The position numbers were made by a program, and so were the translations under genes. A stretch of DNA of 17,289 nt, taken from assembly GCA_902494465.1 (NCBI GenBank), contig CABUTH010000022.1, forward strand, positions 1-17,289. The letters are read 5' to 3'. Numbering within the stretch: the stretch's first letter is position 1; each line of letters starts with the position of its first letter. Shown one piece after another: positions 1 through 7,667 of this stretch. Origin of the DNA: an uncultured Collinsella sp. Its GTDB lineage: Bacteria > Actinomycetota > Coriobacteriia > Coriobacteriales > Coriobacteriaceae. The notes under the pieces are model-generated. The model had not been told where the DNA came from. It searched no databases and saw nothing but the letters and a program-made list of their open reading frames with translations.

Positions 1-828
1 GCGCTGGATACGACGGGAGAGGTTGAAGGCAACGACGCCCGAGATACCGAAGGTTCGAAACAGGACTTCACCGTCTTCGTGCCAGAGCTCATTATGATTG
101 CGGGCGAGCGTCAAGCGGGCGCGGACGCGCAGGCCATCCAACGTCTTGAGTGCCGCCCGATCGCCGACGACCGTTGCCGATACGGGGCAGAGGATGGGGC
201 GCAGCGAAGTGAGGGGGAGGCGAAACGTATCGGCGATACCGGTGGGGTTGCCGCCCGTGGCGATAATTACGGCATGTGCCTGCAGGGCCTCGTTCTTGCG
301 AGGGACATTGGCGAGCGCTTTCCGAAGCGAGCGGAGCTCCGATTTTCGGTCGTCGTGCTTCTTTGCCTTGAGTGCCCGCGCTGGACGGTCTATTTGGAGT
401 GTCCAACCTTCGGAAGCTTTGTGCGCCGAGGCAACGTTGGCTCCGCAGATTAAGGTGATACCTAGGCGGTCGCAAACGTTGAGAAGCGCGTCGCGCACCG
501 ATTCGGCGCGAAGGGAGCGCGGGTACAGCCGGCCTTCCTCGGAGGTTGTCATGATGCCCAGCGAGGAGAAGAAACCCATAAGCTCTTGTTCGGGCCGGGG
601 GCCCATAACGGATTCAACGAATGCGGGGTGGTTATACCGCTGTGGATCAATCGATTCGTTGGAGAGGTTGCAGCGGCCGTTGCCGGTCGCAAGGAGCTTA
701 AGGCCGCAGGCGACATCGCGCTCAACGATGCAGACGCTTTTGCCAGCGCGTGCGGCCGTAATGGCGGCGGCGAGGCCTGAAGCCCCGCCGCCGATTACCA
801 GGACGTCATAGAAGGCGCTCGTGTTCAC
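1..828 (-). CDS. FAD-binding oxidoreductase, HI0933/BaiN (aminoacetone oxidase-like) family, C-terminal part cut by the window edge
   Basis: Read from a GTG at 828 on the minus strand, the frame is open for 276 codons to the window edge. The N-terminus holds a dinucleotide-binding loop (VIGGGASGLAA, residues 11-21). It is followed by the family hallmark GNGRCNLSN (49-57), a GRLYPRS motif (99-105), the second FAD motif VIIATGG (187-193) and GEVLFRTFGISG (253-264), which is typical of HI0933-like flavoproteins. The family binds FAD in the cytoplasm; substrates are mostly unknown, and names such as aminoacetone oxidase or BaiN come from a few members. The GTG is chosen because the glycine-rich loop lies at residues 12-17 and the preceding codon is the stop of the Mrp-like gene. 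No clear Shine-Dalgarno sequence is visible, so translation is probably coupled to that gene. Two oddities are a basic, lysine/arginine-rich stretch at 148-183 and an unusually short segment after the second FAD motif. The family call is firm, the substrate unknown. Confidence 0.88.
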   Translation of the reverse strand, partial: MNTSAFYDVLVIGGGASGLAAAITAARAGKSVCIVERDVACGLKLLATGNGRCNLSNESIDPQRYNHPAFVESVMGPRPEQELMGFFSSLGIMTTSEEGRLYPRSLRAESVRDALLNVCDRLGITLICGANVASAHKASEGWTLQIDRPARALKAKKHDDRKSELRSLRKALANVPRKNEALQAHAVIIATGGNPTGIADTFRLPLTSLRPILCPVSATVVGDRAALKTLDGLRVRARLTLARNHNELWHEDGEVLFRTFGISGVVAFNLSRRIQR

Positions 829-1659
829 TTAGGCCTCGTCGGTCTCGTGCGGGGTAATGGCCTCGACGGCAGAGACTGCCTTAGGCAACATGCCATCGGG
901 CAGCGCGGTCTCGACCTCGCCCTTATCGCAGGCCTCGGCGAGTGCCGGATTAATGGGAAGCTGGCCCAAGATGTCGAGGTTATAGCGCTCTGCGACCTCG
1001 GGGAGCTTGCTCTTGCCAAAGACCTCGATCTTCTTGCCGCAGTCGGGGCACTCAATATAGCTCATGTTCTCGACAATGCCCAGAATGGGGACGTTCATCT
1101 TCTCGGCCATGTTGACCGCCTTGGCGACGATCATCGAGACCAGATCCTGCGGGCTCGTGACGATGACGATGCCGTCGACGGGCAGTGACTGGAAGACGGT
1201 GAGAGCGACGTCGCCTGTTCCCGGAGGCATGTCGACCAGCAGGTAGTCGATGGGGCCCCACGAGGTCTCGCTCCAGAACTGCCTAATGGCGCCTGCGATG
1301 ACCGGACCGCGCCAAAGGACGGGGTCGGTCTCGTTTTGGAGCAGCAGGTTGGAGCTCATGACCTTGACGCCGTGCTCGGAGATTTCGGGCAGCATAAGGT
1401 TGCCAAGGGCATGGACGTGGCGTCCGCTCATACCGAACATCTTGGGGATAGAGGGACCGGTGATGTCGGCATCGAGGACGCCGACCTTGTGGCCGTGACG
1501 GGCAAGCTCGGTGGCGATGGCACCGGTGACAAACGACTTGCCGACACCGCCCTTGCCGGAAAGCACGGCGATGACGCGTTTGACCTCGGACAGCGTGTTC
1601 TCCTCAAATTGCGACGGCGACGTTTGTCCGCCGGCGGCCTGTGCATGCTCGCAACCCAT
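829..1659 (-). CDS. mrp: Mrp/NBP35-type P-loop ATPase, iron-sulfur cluster carrier
   Basis: The 276-residue protein has the deviant Walker A loop GKGGVGKS near residues 36-43, which defines the Mrp/NBP35/MinD-like ATPases. It also has a DMPPGTGD switch region and a C-terminal CPDCG pair (CxxC) after ENMSYIE. In this family the CxxC of a dimer holds a labile [4Fe-4S] cluster that is passed to target apoproteins in the cytoplasm; this is family knowledge, not shown here. The ATG at 1659 is preferred because AAAGGAGT lies 7 bases upstream. The longer frame with an ATG at 1716 would begin inside the likely -10 box. There is no N-terminal DUF59 domain, so this is the short form; an N-terminal MGCEHA leaves one extra cysteine. 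The stop codon is directly followed by the GTG of the FAD protein gene in the same frame, which implies one operon and perhaps a shared redox or cofactor theme. Confidence 0.93.
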   Translation of the reverse strand: MGCEHAQAAGGQTSPSQFEENTLSEVKRVIAVLSGKGGVGKSFVTGAIATELARHGHKVGVLDADITGPSIPKMFGMSGRHVHALGNLMLPEISEHGVKVMSSNLLLQNETDPVLWRGPVIAGAIRQFWSETSWGPIDYLLVDMPPGTGDVALTVFQSLPVDGIVIVTSPQDLVSMIVAKAVNMAEKMNVPILGIVENMSYIECPDCGKKIEVFGKSKLPEVAERYNLDILGQLPINPALAEACDKGEVETALPDGMLPKAVSAVEAITPHETDEA

Positions 1660-1714
1660 GTATGACTCCTTTGTATATGTTGGGGCCGGGGCCCCGTGAT
1701 GTGACACGAGCGTC

Positions 1715-1744
1715 ATTGTACCCTCGTTTGCGAGCGGGAGTCAT
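1715..1744 (-). promoter_or_regulatory. Probable sigma-70-type promoter of the mrp operon
   Basis: On the minus strand a -35-like ATGACT (1744-1739) is followed after 18 bases by TACAAT (1720-1715), a one-mismatch -10 box. Transcription would start near 1708 and give an untranslated leader of about 50 bases before the ATG at 1659. That leader contains a very GC-rich palindrome (1682-1695). The promoter lies in the 145-base gap after the LtaS-like gene, so mrp need not depend on readthrough. Confidence 0.5.
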
Positions 1745-1804
1745 TTGCGATGCATTTGGGCCGAGCGTGCTTGCAATACGATGGGTCCAAGCGAATGGGC
1801 GGGC

Positions 1805-3958
1805 TTACTGAACTTTGCTGGCGAACTCGAGGTATTGCATGCGCTGCAGCTTGTCGATCGTCGAGGCGTATGGGCTGTCTTCAGATTCCAAGTCGTAGCG
1901 CAGCCCGTCGGCACCAAGGTAGCCGGCGACATTGATGGTGGGCACATCTGACCTTGTTGCAAGCAGAGCCTTTTGATAGTCGGTGAGCGGGGCGCCGATC
2001 TTATTAAGGGTAATGGCTGCAATCTCGTTTGCCCCGACGGTGTCGTAGACGTTGAGCTCGGTATTGCCGGCGATTTCATAGTTAGCCCAGACAAGATATG
2101 TCGACTGATAGATACGGAAAGCGTGGCTTGCCGTATCTTCCTGAGGGTACAGCTCGTCGTTGAGGGTCGTTGCGGCGCTCGGCTGATGGTCGCCAAAAAA
2201 GACAAGGACAACCGGTCTGCCGATATTGCGGAGCTCGTTGATAAAGTACTCGAGGTCCCGGTCGGATGCGTTGATGCAGGTAAGATAGGTGTTGAGCGCG
2301 CTATTGGCGCCCTCGCTGGCTCCCTCGACCCAATAGTTTGTCAGCTCCTCGGCGGGAACGGTGCCATAGTCGTAGCCGCCGTGATTTTGCATCGTGACGT
2401 CAAAGATGAACTGCGGGGCTTCGTCGGTTCTAAGCAGGTCGAGTATCTTGTCGTAGGTGGCGTAGTCGCATACGCCGGCATGGTAACAGGGCGCACCTTC
2501 GAAATCGCCGATTGAAAGAAAGTCTCCAAAGCCCAGCTGCTGATAGATTTTATCTCGATGGTAGTTGACGGGGTTTTGCGGGTGCATAGCGGTAGCGGTA
2601 TACCCAAGCTCCTTAAGGTCCTTTGCCAGGCTGTTGACGCCATTCATCTGATATAGCTGATAGGGGATTTTGCCTAATCCGACAAAGGCCGTTGTCGCTC
2701 CGGTCAAAAATTCGAATTCGGAGTTCGCCGTTCCGCCACCGGCGACCGAAGCGAGCATGGTGCCGCGAACAAGTGTGTCGGGAAGCGAGTTGTAGAATGC
2801 GGGGCCGGTGTACCCGGCCGCCTGGAGCTGCTCAAAGCACGAAAGGTCGCTAAAACTCTCATTCATGACGGCAACAATCGTCGGCTTGATTTCATTGAAC
2901 TGGGCAACGGCCGCCGCGCGCTGCTCGCTCGAGCCATACGTGCTGTCGTAGGTGGCGGCGAGCTCCTGCTCGATGCTCTGCGCCTCATCGGGCGTATAGT
3001 CTTCGGGCTTCTTAATGGGCAACTCGTTGACCATTTCGGTGAACGAAGTGATAAAACCCTGAGACGCATACGTGGTGATGGGCTGCCAACGGTCAAATCC
3101 AAAATTCAGCGCCTGCTCCAAGTCGATGCTGGAAAAGCCCGAGAGCCCCACAACGGTCACTAGCAGAAAAGCGCAGAGGTTAGCGGCGATTGCGGGGAAG
3201 ACATGGGTGGGCGTACGGAGCTTTCTCGGTCGGATAAGCGAAAGAAGCCCTAGGGAAATCTCCAGCAGGGCTAGAGAGGTTACGATTCCGGCGGTAAAGG
3301 TAAACTCGTATCCCTCGCTCACTTCCATTGCGGTGCCAAGGGCCAAGATATCGCTTGGCAGGATGGCCTCGCCTTTAAACGTTATGACGAAGTGCTCGGC
3401 AATGCCAAGGATGCAACAGGCGACGGGCACGAGGGCCATGACGCCTCCATGACGCTGTCCCAGCAAATAAAGGGAGAGCAGAACCGTCGCGAGCAGCCCG
3501 ACGGAAAACCCGAATGAGTTGGCGGGAATGCGATAGAACGTTTCGTTACAGGCAATTTCGAGTGAAACGAACGAGAGCGCTGAAACAGCGGCGATGACAA
3601 GGATGTCACGGCAAATACAGGCAACCGTTCCCGTCGCAAGATCGGTTTGGTCGATAAGTCCCGAAACCAAGGGTTCGACAAGAAGTATGACGGCGGCAGC
3701 ACCGAGCGCCGAATAAGAAAGGACCCATAGGGAATTGTCCTCATTTACGAGCAATTGATTCGTAATCCATGCAGCTACCATGCCGAGCGGGATGAGGAGC
3801 GTCGCGCACCAAAAGACGCGGGCAATGGGCGGCTTTTCATTGTGTTTGATTGAAAAATATACGCGCACGACGACGGTGGCCACGATAAGGACGGCGATGA
3901 ATATGGGCAGATTGGCCATGTCGCTCGAAGTGATTTCAAGGGGGATATCTTCGGTCAT
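1805..3958 (-). CDS. LtaS-type membrane phosphoglycerol transferase (lipoteichoic acid synthase family, sulfatase fold)
   Basis: The 717-residue protein has a membrane-embedded N-terminal half and an extracellular sulfatase-fold half. Hydrophobic segments lie near residues 17-35, 48-67, 78-98, 111-133, 148-166, 170-192, 219-242 and 254-274, about eight compared with five in S. aureus LtaS. Catalytic motifs are in the family order: NESFSD with metal ligand E367, GGGTANSEFEFLTG with the expected nucleophile T410, MQNHGGY with H526, and FFGDHQPS with D590 and H591. Family members move glycerol phosphate from phosphatidylglycerol onto a growing polymer or glycolipid outside the cell. Whether this one polymerises or only primes cannot be read from sequence. 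The ATG at 3958 is chosen because AGAGGA lies about 7 bases upstream; a longer frame to 4033 adds 25 residues without such a site. It stands alone, divergent from uvrA. The superfamily is sure, the exact polymer is not. Confidence 0.9.
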   Translation of the reverse strand: MTEDIPLEITSSDMANLPIFIAVLIVATVVVRVYFSIKHNEKPPIARVFWCATLLIPLGMVAAWITNQLLVNEDNSLWVLSYSALGAAAVILLVEPLVSGLIDQTDLATGTVACICRDILVIAAVSALSFVSLEIACNETFYRIPANSFGFSVGLLATVLLSLYLLGQRHGGVMALVPVACCILGIAEHFVITFKGEAILPSDILALGTAMEVSEGYEFTFTAGIVTSLALLEISLGLLSLIRPRKLRTPTHVFPAIAANLCAFLLVTVVGLSGFSSIDLEQALNFGFDRWQPITTYASQGFITSFTEMVNELPIKKPEDYTPDEAQSIEQELAATYDSTYGSSEQRAAAVAQFNEIKPTIVAVMNESFSDLSCFEQLQAAGYTGPAFYNSLPDTLVRGTMLASVAGGGTANSEFEFLTGATTAFVGLGKIPYQLYQMNGVNSLAKDLKELGYTATAMHPQNPVNYHRDKIYQQLGFGDFLSIGDFEGAPCYHAGVCDYATYDKILDLLRTDEAPQFIFDVTMQNHGGYDYGTVPAEELTNYWVEGASEGANSALNTYLTCINASDRDLEYFINELRNIGRPVVLVFFGDHQPSAATTLNDELYPQEDTASHAFRIYQSTYLVWANYEIAGNTELNVYDTVGANEIAAITLNKIGAPLTDYQKALLATRSDVPTINVAGYLGADGLRYDLESEDSPYASTIDKLQRMQYLEFASKVQ

Positions 3959-4076
3959 GGACGTTCCTCTGTTACGGCAAATTAAGTTCAGTATTAGATT
4001 ACTGCAACCTTTCCACGGCATTTCGAGAAACAAAGCGCCCGATACGCAAAGCTAAAGGTCTGCGAATCTTGTATTA

Positions 4077-4090
4077 CGAACATCTGTGCG
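4077..4090 (+). promoter_or_regulatory. Candidate LexA (SOS) box upstream of uvrA
   Basis: CGAACATCTGTGCG matches the Gram-positive/actinobacterial LexA consensus CGAACRNNYGTTCG at all fixed positions except one (G in place of the second T of GTTC). It lies 62-75 bases before the uvrA ATG and just upstream of a -10-like TAAACT (4103-4108), so a bound repressor would cover the -35 region. uvrA belongs to the SOS regulon in many bacteria, which makes the site plausible. It is called by eye from one imperfect match. Confidence 0.42.
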
Positions 4091-4151
4091 CGTCGAGTGC
4101 GCTAAACTCATCGACAGTATGATTCGATGCAATAGGAGGCAAGGAGCTTCC

Positions 4152-7031
4152 ATGTCTGATTCTTCTATCGTTATTCGCGGCGCTCGTGAGCACAACCTCC
4201 GTGATATCGATGTTTCCATTCCGCGTGACCAACTCGTGGTCATTACCGGTCTTTCTGGCTCGGGCAAGAGTTCGCTGGCATTTGACACTATCTATGCCGA
4301 GGGCCAGCGTCGATACGTCGAGAGTCTTTCGAGCTATGCGCGCCAGTTCTTGGGCCAGATGGACAAACCCGACTTGGATTCAATCGACGGCCTTTCGCCG
4401 GCGGTGTCGATCGACCAAAAGACGACGTCTAAAAACCCTCGCTCGACGGTTGGCACCGTAACCGAGATTTATGACTATCTGCGCCTGCTGTTCGCCCGTG
4501 TGGGCACCCCGCACTGTCCCGAATGCGGCCGCGTCATTGAGCGCCAGACGACCGACCAGGTTGCCGACAAGGTCTTGGCGACGGGGGAGGGCCGCCGCGC
4601 GTTTGTGCTGGCACCGGTGGTGCGCGGGCGAAAAGGCGAGTACACCAAACTGTTTGAGGACCTTCGCGCTGAGGGCTTTAGCCGCGTGCGTGTCGACGGT
4701 GAAGTGCGCTCGCTCGACGATCCGATCGATCTGGATAAGAAATTCAAGCACGATATCGAGGTCGTGGTCGATCGCATCGTGATCCGTGAGAATTCTCTGG
4801 GCCGTATCGCCGAGTCTGTTGAGCAGGCGACCGCGCTGGCTCACGGCAATGTAAACGTGTACATGCTGCCCGATCGTGATGCTCCCGAGGGGACCGAGGG
4901 CGAGCTGCTGGAGTATTCGTTGGCCTTGGCGTGCCCGGAGCATGGACACTCCATTGACGATCTTCAGCCGCGTGATTTTTCGTTTAACGCTCCCTATGGC
5001 GCATGTCCTGAGTGCGACGGCCTGGGCTTTAAGAAAACCGTTGATGCCGAGGCGCTGATCGAGGACCCCTCGAAGTCCATTGCCGACGGAGTCTTTGGTA
5101 GCCTGTTTGGCAATTCGAACTACTATCCGCAGATTTTTGCTGCGGTCTGCAAACACTTTAAGGTGAGCGCTGATACGCCGTGGGAGGACTTGCCCCCTCG
5201 CGTGCGTCGTGCATTCTTGGATGGCCTGGGCGATACGAAGATCTCGGTCGACTACCAAAAGCTCGACGGACGTCGCAGCCAGTGGGATACCAAGTTTTCG
5301 GGCGTTCGCAACATCCTGTACGAACGCTATACCGAGACGACGAACGAGAACACCAAGGCGCGCCTGGAGAAGTACATTCGCGAGGAGCCGTGCTCGACCT
5401 GCCACGGCGCTCGTTTGCGCTCCGAGATGCTCGCCGTCACCGTGGGCGGTAAGTCCATTTACGAGGTTTGTTGCCTGTCGTGCCGTGAATCGCTCGAGTT
5501 TTTTGAGGGCTTGGAACTCACCGAGCGCCAACAGTTTATCGGCGGCCGTATCGTCAAGGAAATTCTGGAACGTCTGCGTTTTCTGGTCGATGTTGGACTC
5601 GACTATCTGACACTCGATCGCGCCTCGGCGACGCTTTCCGGTGGCGAGGCACAGCGTATTCGACTGGCAACGCAGATCGGCGCGGGTCTCATGGGCGTGC
5701 TCTATATTCTGGACGAGCCCTCGATCGGTCTTCATCAGCGTGACAACGAGCGCCTGATCAAGACGCTCGAGCGCCTGCGCGATATCGGCAATACCGTTAT
5801 CGTCGTCGAACACGACGAGGATACAATCCGTGCCGCCGACTACGTGATCGACATGGGGCCCGGCGCCGGTGCCAACGGCGGGCACGTAGTCGCGGCGGGA
5901 ACGCCTGCTGATATCATGGCGTGTCCTGAGTCGATGACGGGCGCTTATCTGACCGGCAAACGAATGATTCGGGTGCCTGATGAACGGCGCAAGCCCGGTC
6001 GCGGCTGCCTTAAAATTACGGGCGCTCGAGCCAACAACCTCAAAAACGTTACTGCCAAGATCGAGTTTGGTACGCTTACGGTTGTTACCGGCGTGTCGGG
6101 ATCAGGCAAGAGCTCCCTGGTTACCGACACCATTGCGCCTGCCCTTACGAATGCTATTCACCGTTCGACGCGCCCCGTGGGTCCGTATAAGAAAATCGAG
6201 GGCATCGAGTGTATCGATAAGGTTATCGATATCGACCAGTCGCCGATTGGCCGCACGCCGCGTTCCAACCCTGCTACCTATATCGGCCTGTGGGATGATC
6301 TTCGCGCGCTGTTTGCGAGTACGCCGGAGTCGAAGGCGCGCGGCTACTCGCCGGGTCGTTTCTCCTTTAATGTGAGTGGCGGGCGCTGCGAGGCGTGCAA
6401 GGGCGACGGGCAGATCAAGATCGAGATGCACTTCCTTCCCGATATCTACGTTCCCTGCGAAGTTTGCGGCGGTAAACGCTACAACCGCGAGACACTCGAG
6501 GTCACCTACCGTGGCAAGACCATCTCGGACGTACTTGACATGAGCGTGGCCGAGGCACTGGCTTTCTTTGGGAATATCCCGCAGATCAAGCGAAAGCTCC
6601 AGACGCTGTACGATGTAGGCTTGGGCTACGTGAGCCTGGGCCAGCCCGCCACGACGCTTTCGGGCGGCGAGGCGCAGCGTGTGAAACTCGCCAAGGAGCT
6701 TCATCGACGCCAGACGGGCAAGACGTTCTATATTTTGGACGAGCCGACGACTGGCCTTCATTTTGAGGACGTCCGCCAGCTGCTCGATGTGCTGCAGCGC
6801 TTGGTCGATGCGGGCAACACGGTGCTGGTGATTGAACACAACCTTGATGTCATCAAGGTTGCCGACCGCCTGATCGATATGGGTCCCGAGGGCGGTAACG
6901 GCGGCGGAACCGTCGTGGTTTCGGGCACACCGGAGCAGGTTGCGGACTGTCCGCAGAGTTATACGGGCAAGTTTTTGGCGCCGTTGCTCAGGCGTGACCG
7001 GGAGCGTCAGGCTCAACTTGATGCTCAATAA
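4152..7031 (+). CDS. uvrA: Excinuclease ABC subunit A (UvrA)
   Basis: The 959-residue protein is the DNA damage-sensing ATPase of nucleotide excision repair; as a dimer it loads UvrB at lesions. It has the split tandem ABC layout: Walker A GLSGSGKS (33-40), signature LSGGEA (495-500) and Walker B ILDEPS (519-524), then a second set GVSGSGKS (647-654), LSGGEA (836-841) and ILDEPT (861-866). Zinc sites are visible. C746, C749, C769 and C772 form the C-terminal module. The insertion-domain site is C261-x2-H264 with C285-x2-C288, a Cys-to-His variant of the E. coli four-cysteine pattern that resembles other actinobacterial UvrA proteins. Two further pairs, C122/C125 and C414/C417, are also present. 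The start at 4152 has AAGGAG five bases upstream and another AGGAGG just before that; the upstream in-frame ATG at 4086 overlaps the putative LexA box. Length and motifs are normal, and the gene is followed by a hairpin. Confidence 0.98.
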   Translation: MSDSSIVIRGAREHNLRDIDVSIPRDQLVVITGLSGSGKSSLAFDTIYAEGQRRYVESLSSYARQFLGQMDKPDLDSIDGLSPAVSIDQKTTSKNPRSTVGTVTEIYDYLRLLFARVGTPHCPECGRVIERQTTDQVADKVLATGEGRRAFVLAPVVRGRKGEYTKLFEDLRAEGFSRVRVDGEVRSLDDPIDLDKKFKHDIEVVVDRIVIRENSLGRIAESVEQATALAHGNVNVYMLPDRDAPEGTEGELLEYSLALACPEHGHSIDDLQPRDFSFNAPYGACPECDGLGFKKTVDAEALIEDPSKSIADGVFGSLFGNSNYYPQIFAAVCKHFKVSADTPWEDLPPRVRRAFLDGLGDTKISVDYQKLDGRRSQWDTKFSGVRNILYERYTETTNENTKARLEKYIREEPCSTCHGARLRSEMLAVTVGGKSIYEVCCLSCRESLEFFEGLELTERQQFIGGRIVKEILERLRFLVDVGLDYLTLDRASATLSGGEAQRIRLATQIGAGLMGVLYILDEPSIGLHQRDNERLIKTLERLRDIGNTVIVVEHDEDTIRAADYVIDMGPGAGANGGHVVAAGTPADIMACPESMTGAYLTGKRMIRVPDERRKPGRGCLKITGARANNLKNVTAKIEFGTLTVVTGVSGSGKSSLVTDTIAPALTNAIHRSTRPVGPYKKIEGIECIDKVIDIDQSPIGRTPRSNPATYIGLWDDLRALFASTPESKARGYSPGRFSFNVSGGRCEACKGDGQIKIEMHFLPDIYVPCEVCGGKRYNRETLEVTYRGKTISDVLDMSVAEALAFFGNIPQIKRKLQTLYDVGLGYVSLGQPATTLSGGEAQRVKLAKELHRRQTGKTFYILDEPTTGLHFEDVRQLLDVLQRLVDAGNTVLVIEHNLDVIKVADRLIDMGPEGGNGGGTVVVSGTPEQVADCPQSYTGKFLAPLLRRDRERQAQLDAQ

Positions 7032-7051
7032 ATAGGCGATTCAGTTTATGG

Positions 7052-7082
7052 GCGCCATCGACTCCTTGTGATTCGATGGCGC
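7052..7082 (+). terminator. Inverted repeat after uvrA, probable transcription terminator
   Basis: GCGCCATCGA (7052-7061) and TCGATGGCGC (7073-7082) form a perfect 10-bp stem with an 11-base loop, 20 bases after the uvrA stop. Only a short, broken T stretch follows (TTGCTGTG), so it is not a textbook intrinsic terminator, but the position and stability suit an end of the uvrA transcript. It could act in both directions. Confidence 0.55.
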
Positions 7083-7095
7083 TTGCTGTGCCGAA

Positions 7096-7126
7096 GTGAC
7101 GTATGCAGCCGAATTGGACATATACT
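7096..7126 (+). promoter_or_regulatory. Candidate promoter for the ybaK-murJ-uvrC cluster
   Basis: TATACT (7121-7126) is a one-mismatch -10 box. A weak -35-like GTGACG (7096-7101) lies 19 bases upstream. Transcription from about 7133 would leave a leader of roughly 30 bases before the ATG at 7164. The position after the uvrA hairpin and before three closely packed genes supports it; the -35 is poor. Confidence 0.4.
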
Positions 7127-7163
7127 TAATCCTTGCGTCCGAATGCGAGGGAAAGGATATGTC

Positions 7164-7664
7164 ATGGCAAAGGCTGTAAAGACGCCAAAAACCAATGCGA
7201 TGCGCGAGCTGGAAAGCGCCGGCATTTCCTATGTTCTACATACGTACGAAGACGATGGTGATGAGTCGGTGGGCCTGGGTGTCGCGATTTCGGAGCAGCT
7301 TGGCGAGGAGCCCGGTCAAGGATTTAAGACTTTGGTCTGCGTGACACCGTCCAACGACTATGTCGTGTGCTGTATCCCTGTTGCCGACGAGCTCGATCTA
7401 AAGTCCGCCGCGCGTGCCGCGGGGGAGAAGTCCTTGGCCATGATGCATGTGAAGGATTTGCTTGCGGCGACTGGCTACGTTCGCGGCGGCTGCAGCCCGG
7501 TCGGTATGAAAAAACGCTACCGGACGCTCATTGATGAGACATGTGTCCTTTGGGATACCATTTTTATTTCGGGAGGCAAGCGTGGTTATCAGCTCGAGCT
7601 TGCACCCGATGATTTAATTGCATTTTGCGGGGCGACGGTTGCCGCGATTACGAGAGAGGACTGA
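7164..7664 (+). CDS. ybaK: YbaK/EbsC-family aminoacyl-tRNA deacylase (Cys-tRNA(Pro) deacylase type)
   Basis: The 166-residue protein fits the YbaK/EbsC editing-domain family in length and motifs. FKTLVC (54-59) carries the conserved lysine K55, thought to be essential in the H. influenzae enzyme. GGCSPVGMKKRYRTLID (108-124) matches the GG-x-SP-x-G signature, and SGGKRGYQLELAPDDL closes the fold. Relatives hydrolyse Cys-tRNA(Pro) made when prolyl-tRNA synthetase mischarges cysteine; EbsC-type relatives are less well defined, so the substrate is inferred. The ATG at 7164 has GAAAGGA about 6 bases upstream; the longer frame from 7068 has no such site and crosses the likely promoter. The stop lies three bases before murJ, in the same frame, which makes it the first gene of a ybaK-murJ-uvrC unit. 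There is no obvious functional link between the three. Confidence 0.92.
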   Translation: MAKAVKTPKTNAMRELESAGISYVLHTYEDDGDESVGLGVAISEQLGEEPGQGFKTLVCVTPSNDYVVCCIPVADELDLKSAARAAGEKSLAMMHVKDLLAATGYVRGGCSPVGMKKRYRTLIDETCVLWDTIFISGGKRGYQLELAPDDLIAFCGATVAAITRED

Positions 7665-7667
7665 GCG

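Noticed and set aside
98..811. A 237-codon plus-strand frame at the left end
   Set aside because: The opposite strand holds a complete set of HI0933-family motifs through the same bases; the product of this frame is Arg/Ser-rich without any domain.
1657..1716. The longer start for mrp at 1716
   Set aside because: That ATG lies in the probable -10 box, whereas the ATG at 1659 has a good AAAGGAGT ribosome binding site.
4380..5885. A 501-codon minus-strand frame inside uvrA
   Set aside because: It mirrors uvrA codons, has no recognisable domain, and uvrA is certain.
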